From Oscillospiraceae bacterium (GTDB lineage: Bacteria; Bacillota; Clostridia; Oscillospirales; Oscillospiraceae): 64,000 nt of DNA. Of the stretch, positions 59,814 to 64,000 are shown piece after piece. The position numbers were made by a program, and so were the translations under genes. Every line of letters starts with the position of its first letter. The stretch's first letter is position 1. Location of the stretch: assembly GCA_017540645.1 (NCBI GenBank), contig JAFYAQ010000022.1:211754-275753 (forward strand), in the 5' to 3' direction. The notes beneath the pieces were generated by a model. The model searched no databases. It saw only the letters and a program-made list of their open reading frames with translations, and was not told where the DNA came from.

Positions 59814-62270
59814 TCAGGACGATTCCTTTTCCATGTTCCGCATGGCAATACGGAGCATGAGCCGCTTGGTTTCTCCGCTGTCAAAAAGGATCTCCATCAA
59901 AGCGTCGCCGCCCATGGGTGTCAGCTTCTCCACACTGCCGTGGCCGAAGGCCTTGTGTACGATCCGATCTCCGACCCGGAATTCCGGCGCTTTAGCCGGC
60001 GGCGGTGTGATGGCAGAGGGTTTTCTGGTCGGCGCGGCGCTTGTTCGGACTACATTCTTTTTCTGTGCAGCGCCGGAACCATAACTCCCGGGATGAGACC
60101 AGCCGCCGGACCCGCCGTAGGAAGAGCGGAACGCGCCGTCGTCGTCCCAGTAGCTGCTCCTCTCCTGCTGCCGCCGGCGCTCCACGCCCTGACGGTCCAG
60201 AAGCTCGGGCGGGATCTCATCTGTAAAGCGGGAGGGCAGATTGGCCGAGGTACGTCCATAGAGCATACGCTGGGCCGCGCAGGTGATATAGAGCTTCTCC
60301 CGCGCCCGGGTAATAGCCACGTAGCAGAGCCGACGCTCTTCCTCCATCTCCTCCTGGTCACTGATGGACATAGCGCTGGGGAAAAGTCCATCTTCCGCGC
60401 CCACCAGAAAGACCACCGGGAACTCCAGGCCCTTGGCCGAGTGCATGGTCATCATCACCGTGCAGTCCTCCTCCCGGTCATAGGTATCCATGTCAGTATA
60501 GAGGGCCACCTCGTCCAGATAGGCGTAGAGATCGCCGCCGGTGTTCTCCATGCTCTTGATGATGGAGCTTTTCAGCTCCTGGATGTTCTCAATGCGGGAG
60601 AGATTCTCGTCCGCGTTTTTCGTCTGCAGAGCGGCAAGATAGCCCGTGCGGTCCAGCACCTCGTCATAAAACTCGTCCAGGGGGATCTCGCTGATGCGCT
60701 GCTGCAGCTCACCGATCATGCGGCAGAACTCCTCCATCTTCTTCCCCGCCGTCACGCCGGGACGGTGGGAGGCGGAGGATAGGACCTCAAAGAGGGACAC
60801 GCCCTCCTCCCGGGCGATGGCCTGGACCCGCTCCAGACTGGTGCTGCCGATGCCCCGGGCGGGCACGTTGATGATGCGCAGGAGTCTTGTCTCGTCGGTA
60901 GGATTGGCGATCACGCAAAGATAAGCCAGGACATCCTTCACCTCGGCCCGGTCAAAGAAGCGGGTACCGCCGAAGATCCGATAGTTGATGCCCATGTTCT
61001 TGAACGTCAGCTCCAGATTCCGGGACTGGGCATTGGTGCGGTAGAGGATCGCGAAGTCTCGAGCCGGACGGCCGCTCTGGCGGATGGTACGGGCCACAAA
61101 GCGGGCCTCGTCGTCCTCGTTCTGGGCAACATACAAGGTGATTTTATCACCGGAGCCCTTTTGGGTCCAGAGGTTTTTTCCCTTTCTCGCGGTATTGTTG
61201 GCGATCACGGCGTTGGCCGCCCGGAGGATGTTCCCGGTGGAGCGGTAATTCTGCTCCAGCCGGATGACCCGGGCGTCCTTATACTGCTTTTCAAAGGAGA
61301 GAATGTTCTCGATGGTGGCGCCCCGAAACTTATAGATGCTCTGGTCGTCGTCGCCCACCACGCAGATGTTCCGCCGTCCCCCGGCCAGCAGAGAGGCAAA
61401 GAGATACTGGAGATGATTGGTGTCCTGGTACTCGTCGATCTGCACGTAGCGGAATTTGTTCTGATAATAGTCCAGAATATCCGGGTTTTCCTTCAGCAGC
61501 CGGACCGTAAAGTACAGAAGGTCGTCAAAGTCCATGGCCCCGGCATCAAAAAGGCGCTGTGCGTAGGCCTTGCACACCTGGGCCGTACGGATGCGCCGGA
61601 TGTCCCTGCTGGCCTGCTCCTGGGCGAGAAACTCGTCCGGCGTCTGCAGCGCTCCCTTGGCGCGCTCTGCGGCGGCCAGCATGGCCTTGGGAGGCCAGGT
61701 CCTGTCGTCCAGGTTCATCTCTTTCAGCACCCGCTTCATCACGGCCAGACTGTCCGCCTGGTCGTAGATCGTGAAGCTTGAGGGGAAGCCCAGCCGCTCG
61801 GCATAGCGGCGCAGGATGCGGGAACAGGTGCCGTGGAAGGTCATGGCCCAAACGCTCTGCCCTGCCGCGCCCAGCGCTTTTTCCAAGCGGGATTTCAGCT
61901 CGTCCGCAGCCTTGTTGGTGAAGGTGATGGCCAGCACCTGCCAGGGGGAGGCCGGCTCCACGGCGCACAGGGCGCGGATCTCCTCGGTGACGGGGATCTC
62001 CCCCGCCGCGGCCTGCTCCAAAAGGCGCAGCTCCTCCTCCCCGCAGGAGGCAGGGATCTCTTCCGTGTCAGAGCCGCGGCCGTAGCGGAGAAGGTTTACC
62101 ACGCGGTGGATCAATACCGTGGTCTTGCCGCTGCCGGCGCCTGCCAAAAGCAGCAGCGGGCCCTCGGTGGTCAAAACAGCCCGGCGCTGTTCCGGGTTCA
62201 GGGAGGCAAAATCCCCCTCAATGATCTTTCGCCGGGCGCTGATAAAGCGGCGGGCATTTGCTTCGGTCAT
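59814..62270 (-). CDS. pcrA: UvrD/PcrA-type ATP-dependent DNA helicase
   Basis: This 3'-5' superfamily 1 helicase acts in nucleotide-excision repair and removal of RecA filaments. The 818 residues hold the Walker A AGAGSGKTTVLIHRV (motif I), AITFTNKAADELKSR (Ia), the IDEYQDTNHLQYLF motif II with DExQ, VVGDDDQSIYKFRGA (III), ARVIRLEQNYRSTGN (IV), TMHSAKGLEFPVVFLV (V) and VAITRAREKLYI (VI). A linker region and a Tudor-like C-terminal domain (FRVGDRIVHKAFGHGSVEK) complete it. Normal PcrA is about 720-740, so there is an extra stretch between the 1A and 1B parts (about residues 70-110). Confidence 0.95.
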   Translation of the reverse strand: MTEANARRFISARRKIIEGDFASLNPEQRRAVLTTEGPLLLLAGAGSGKTTVLIHRVVNLLRYGRGSDTEEIPASCGEEELRLLEQAAAGEIPVTEEIRALCAVEPASPWQVLAITFTNKAADELKSRLEKALGAAGQSVWAMTFHGTCSRILRRYAERLGFPSSFTIYDQADSLAVMKRVLKEMNLDDRTWPPKAMLAAAERAKGALQTPDEFLAQEQASRDIRRIRTAQVCKAYAQRLFDAGAMDFDDLLYFTVRLLKENPDILDYYQNKFRYVQIDEYQDTNHLQYLFASLLAGGRRNICVVGDDDQSIYKFRGATIENILSFEKQYKDARVIRLEQNYRSTGNILRAANAVIANNTARKGKNLWTQKGSGDKITLYVAQNEDDEARFVARTIRQSGRPARDFAILYRTNAQSRNLELTFKNMGINYRIFGGTRFFDRAEVKDVLAYLCVIANPTDETRLLRIINVPARGIGSTSLERVQAIAREEGVSLFEVLSSASHRPGVTAGKKMEEFCRMIGELQQRISEIPLDEFYDEVLDRTGYLAALQTKNADENLSRIENIQELKSSIIKSMENTGGDLYAYLDEVALYTDMDTYDREEDCTVMMTMHSAKGLEFPVVFLVGAEDGLFPSAMSISDQEEMEEERRLCYVAITRAREKLYITCAAQRMLYGRTSANLPSRFTDEIPPELLDRQGVERRRQQERSSYWDDDGAFRSSYGGSGGWSHPGSYGSGAAQKKNVVRTSAAPTRKPSAITPPPAKAPEFRVGDRIVHKAFGHGSVEKLTPMGGDALMEILFDSGETKRLMLRIAMRNMEKESS

Positions 62271-62272
62271 GG

Positions 62273-62986
62273 TTACTCCTTAAAGAACAGTTTTTCCAGA
62301 CGCTTATAAAGAAGAAAGGTGAGCAGAGAGTCCACGGCGCCCTTGAGAAGATTGAAGGGCACCACGGCATACAGCACCAGCGTGGGCACGGAGACGATGC
62401 GCTGGTTGACAGCGGTCCCCATGGAGACGATCACATCAATGGGCATGCCGAAAAGCTGGGCAAATTTGGGAATGAGGTAATAGGCGTTGAAGATGCTGCC
62501 CACCACCGTCATGCACAGCGTTCCCACGATCATGCCGATGATGGAATTGCGCTTGGACTTATGGGCGTGATAGATGGCGGAGGCGGGAAGCACGAACATA
62601 CAGCCCACCACAAAGTTGGCAAAATCACCCACGAAGGCCGTGGTGGTGCCCTTGAGCAGCAGCTTGATGCAGACCTTGATAAATTCCGCGGTCACGCCGC
62701 TGACCGGCCCCAGATAAAAGGCGCACAGCAATACGGGCAGCTCGCTCAGATCCATTTTATAAAAGGACGGGGCGAAAAACAGCGGGATCTCCAGCAGCAT
62801 CAGTACGCCGGCGATGGCGGAGAACATCCCCACATAGGCCACATACCGGGCGCCCTGGGCCTTGCGCTGTCCGTGCACGGCGAATTTTTCAAAGAGTTTT
62901 GCCAGGAGGAAGATGGCGGCAAAAACCAGTACGCACACCAGAAGAAAAGAAAGATTGTCCTTTGCGTTTTCCCAGAGTTTGTTCAT
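62273..62986 (-). CDS. ribU: Riboflavin ECF transporter S component (RibU-like)
   Basis: The 237-residue membrane protein with about six helices is read from the ATG 62986 (MNKLWENAKDN), 8 bases after aaggag. It contains the RibU-type stretch IPLFFAPSFYKMDLSELPVLL, then AFYLGPVSGV, a pattern shared with riboflavin-specific S components. An FMN riboswitch aptamer precedes it (63063-63166), so riboflavin/FMN is the likely ligand and flavin shortage would switch it on. EcfA and EcfT are not in the window. The pcrA ATG lies 3 bases downstream of its stop, so pcrA may be read through from the same leader. Confidence 0.9.
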   Translation of the reverse strand: MNKLWENAKDNLSFLLVCVLVFAAIFLLAKLFEKFAVHGQRKAQGARYVAYVGMFSAIAGVLMLLEIPLFFAPSFYKMDLSELPVLLCAFYLGPVSGVTAEFIKVCIKLLLKGTTTAFVGDFANFVVGCMFVLPASAIYHAHKSKRNSIIGMIVGTLCMTVVGSIFNAYYLIPKFAQLFGMPIDVIVSMGTAVNQRIVSVPTLVLYAVVPFNLLKGAVDSLLTFLLYKRLEKLFFKE

Positions 62987-63012
62987 GTTCGTTTTCTCCT
63001 TACACAAGAATT

Positions 63013-63041
63013 GCACCCGAAGAAGGACCTACTCCGGGCGC
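63013..63041 (-). promoter_or_regulatory. Possible expression-platform hairpin of the FMN riboswitch
   Basis: Arms 63013-63019 and 63035-63041 pair over 7 bp (one G-U) with a 15-base loop. It lies between the aptamer and the Shine-Dalgarno at 62996-63001. There is no T run, which fits translation control more than termination. Confidence 0.4.
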
Positions 63042-63062
63042 AAAAGTGTATGGAAGCCTGCC

Positions 63063-63166
63063 GCTTCTTTCATCCAGACTATACTGTCGGTCCCGGAGTT
63101 CCACCGGGTCAGCCTTTCGGCTCGCGGACTGTACCGCCGATCGGGAATTACACCCTGCCCTGAAGC
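63063..63166 (-). ncRNA. FMN riboswitch (RFN element) aptamer
   Basis: On the minus strand, the aptamer starts with the 5' arm gcttc (63166-63162) and closes with gaagc (63067-63063). Between them are conserved RFN blocks: the CAGGGTGTAATTCCCGATC region, GGCGGT followed by CAGTCCGCGA, the paired arm around GACCCGGTGG, and GACAGTATAGTCTGGATGA near the 3' end. These blocks and their order are diagnostic for the FMN-binding riboswitch that controls riboflavin import and synthesis. It stands upstream of the RibU-like gene. Confidence 0.95.
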
Positions 63167-63189
63167 AAAACCATCTTCAATTCCTCTGC

Positions 63190-63218
63190 ATACTACCACG
63201 ATGAGCGGCAGATTTCAA
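63190..63218 (-). promoter_or_regulatory. Predicted promoter of the FMN riboswitch-ribU transcript
   Basis: On the minus strand, TTGAAA (63218-63213), 17-bp spacer, TAGTAT (63195-63190). Transcription would begin about 15-20 bases before the aptamer. The 323-base stretch between ribU and the next gene (63017-63339) otherwise holds only the riboswitch, this promoter and the one for the DUF1273 gene. Confidence 0.65.
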
Positions 63219-63283
63219 CACCGCAATTCATTTTTTTCCCAGCGTCCCGGAAAACATCGCGACATCTTACGACAAGAAATCCC

Positions 63284-63312
63284 TTGTCTTTTTCGTTTCT
63301 CTGCCATAAGAT
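63284..63312 (+). promoter_or_regulatory. Predicted promoter of the DUF1273/SLOG gene
   Basis: TTGTCT (63284-63289), 17-bp spacer, TAAGAT (63307-63312), 28 bases before the ATG at 63340. Confidence 0.55.
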
Positions 63313-63339
63313 AGAGAAAAAAGGAAACGGGGGCGCCCT

Positions 63340-63840
63340 ATGCGAGAACCCACATGTACGTTTACCGGACATCGCTCCAAAAAACTCCCCTGGGGTAGCA
63401 ATGAGCTGGACCCGCGCTGCCTGGAATTGAAAAAGCGCCTGGCCGATACGGTGGAGGCGGTTTGGTCCGCCGGTTTTCATCATTTTATCTGCGGCATGGC
63501 CGAGGGCGCGGATCTCTATTTCTGCGAGGCCGTTCTGGCGCTTAAAGAGCAGCACCCGGAGATCCGTCTGGAGGCCGCCGTCCCCTTCCTTGGACAGGCC
63601 GACCACTGGCCTCGGGAGCAGCAGGAACGCTACCACCGGCTGCTGCAGGCCTGCGACAGCCGGACCGTGCTCAAGGAGGAGTACAGCAGCGACTGCATGA
63701 TGGAGCGAAATCGCTACATGGTGGACCACGCCGACATCCTGATCGCCTGCTATGACGGGCAGAGCGGCGGAACGCTGAACACCATGCGCTACGCCATCAA
63801 AAAGGACGTGCAGATCCTGCATCTGCCGCTGCTGCCATAA
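63340..63840 (+). CDS. DUF1273 / SLOG-fold protein (YpsA-like)
   Basis: The 166-residue Rossmann-like protein has the DUF1273 features TFTGHRSKKLPWG near the N-terminus, FICGMAEGADLYFCEAVL (the Gly-rich nucleotide-like loop) and ADILIACYDGQSGGTLNTMRYA near the end. SLOG proteins are thought to bind nucleotides or sugar-nucleotides and appear in stress, plasmid-replication and anti-phage settings. YpsA in B. subtilis affects cell division when overproduced. There is no partner gene here. Downstream, 28 bases after the stop, an IS3-family end begins. Confidence 0.85.
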   Translation: MREPTCTFTGHRSKKLPWGSNELDPRCLELKKRLADTVEAVWSAGFHHFICGMAEGADLYFCEAVLALKEQHPEIRLEAAVPFLGQADHWPREQQERYHRLLQACDSRTVLKEEYSSDCMMERNRYMVDHADILIACYDGQSGGTLNTMRYAIKKDVQILHLPLLP

Positions 63841-63868
63841 AATGAAAACCGGAGGTGCCGTTTTGAAG

Positions 63869-64000
63869 TGAACCCCAAAAGTTAGACAAATATTTTTAGT
63901 TAAGCGACCTGAAGGGTCTGGTATCTGTGTTGAGCAGGTGTCAGGCCCTTTAGTTTTAGCTTGATTCTGCGGTTATTGTAGTAGTCAAGATAGTCAATGA
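63869..64000. mobile_element. One end of an IS3-family insertion sequence, cut by window edge
   Basis: Starting with TG at 63869, the sequence tgaaccccaaaagttagac matches the style of IS3/IS150-group terminal inverted repeats. The transposase frame reads inward from the right and stops 31 bases from the end. The other end lies outside the window, so completeness, target duplication and copy number cannot be judged. Confidence 0.8.
63900..64000 (-). CDS. IS3-family transposase (OrfB), C-terminal end only
   Basis: The visible minus-strand codons read IDYLDYYNNRRIKLKLKG and then LTPAQHRYQTLQVA before the TAA at 63902-63900. The Y-I/L-x-YYN-x-R-R/K-IK-x-KLKG-x-xP pattern followed by a short tail is the usual end of the rve-type DDE integrase in IS3/IS150 elements. 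Only about 33 residues are inside the window, so catalytic residues cannot be checked. Confidence 0.85.
   Translation of the reverse strand, partial: IDYLDYYNNRRIKLKLKGLTPAQHRYQTLQVA

Noticed and set aside
1..64000. CRISPR arrays, tRNA or rRNA genes, prophage or biosynthetic gene clusters
   Set aside because: No regularly spaced direct repeats, cloverleaf-like or rRNA-conserved sequence, phage structural genes or assembly-line enzymes were seen. The condensation-like protein at 32.7 kb stands alone without carrier or adenylation domains.

Overview
The window reads as chromosomal DNA of a spore-forming, Gram-positive Clostridia-type bacterium, most like the Oscillospiraceae (Oscillibacter/Flavonifractor relatives). 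This is inferred from fairly high GC, PolC-type replicase, an alpha/beta-type small acid-soluble spore protein, an SLH-domain surface enzyme, split transketolase subunits, Rgg- and CarD-type regulators and ECF vitamin transporters. No rRNA, tRNA, CRISPR array or prophage was seen. The only mobile DNA is one end of an IS3-family element cut by the right edge. Layout: (1) 1-2.6 kb, the end of dapA, an SLH/SGNH surface hydrolase and a 3-methyladenine glycosylase. (2) 2.6-13.4 kb, a long minus-strand housekeeping operon pyrH-frr-uppS-cdsA-dxr-rseP-ispG-polC-yfcE-like, from a promoter at about 13.43 kb to a strong hairpin at 2.6 kb. It joins UMP kinase, ribosome recycling, isoprenoid/undecaprenyl and phospholipid precursor synthesis, and DNA replication. 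(3) 13.5-19.6 kb, a beta-CASP metallo-hydrolase, an exported serine hydrolase tethered by a C-terminal membrane helix, release factor 2 without its usual programmed frameshift, prs and pth. (4) 19.6-24.5 kb, a compact folate/one-carbon cluster fchA-folD-folT-folC behind a membrane-tethered parvulin. (5) 24.6-32.6 kb, an NYN-domain protein, split transketolase, a CarD-like regulator, a two-component system, and an Rgg regulator with an MFS exporter. (6) 32.7-35.5 kb, an acyltransferase / zinc-ribbon membrane protein / esterase cassette, the best candidate here for a poorly described system. (7) 35.6-45.7 kb, tex, ogt, acetyltransferases, the spore protein, a GH2 glycosidase, cysK, a HAD phosphatase, an alpha/beta hydrolase and an AraC/GyrI regulator. 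(8) 45.7-53.3 kb, a cation/proton antiporter and an envelope glycosylation region with a protein O-mannosyltransferase and two further large GT-C-like membrane proteins. (9) 53.3-63.9 kb, a dicarboxylate/glutamate-type symporter, an AraC regulator with dapF and a flavodoxin, an acyl-CoA ligase, a Pro/Thr-stalk protein, a CsoR-family metal sensor, pcrA, a riboflavin transporter under an FMN riboswitch, a SLOG-fold DUF1273 protein and the IS3 end. Many start codons were reset from the longest open frame because a ribosome-binding site or promoter lies inside the longer frame. At several loci (13475-15079, 24654, 27335, 54687) the start appears to be TTG. Promoters are quoted where two hexamers with 16-18 bp spacing could be read directly. 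They are predictions from sequence only.
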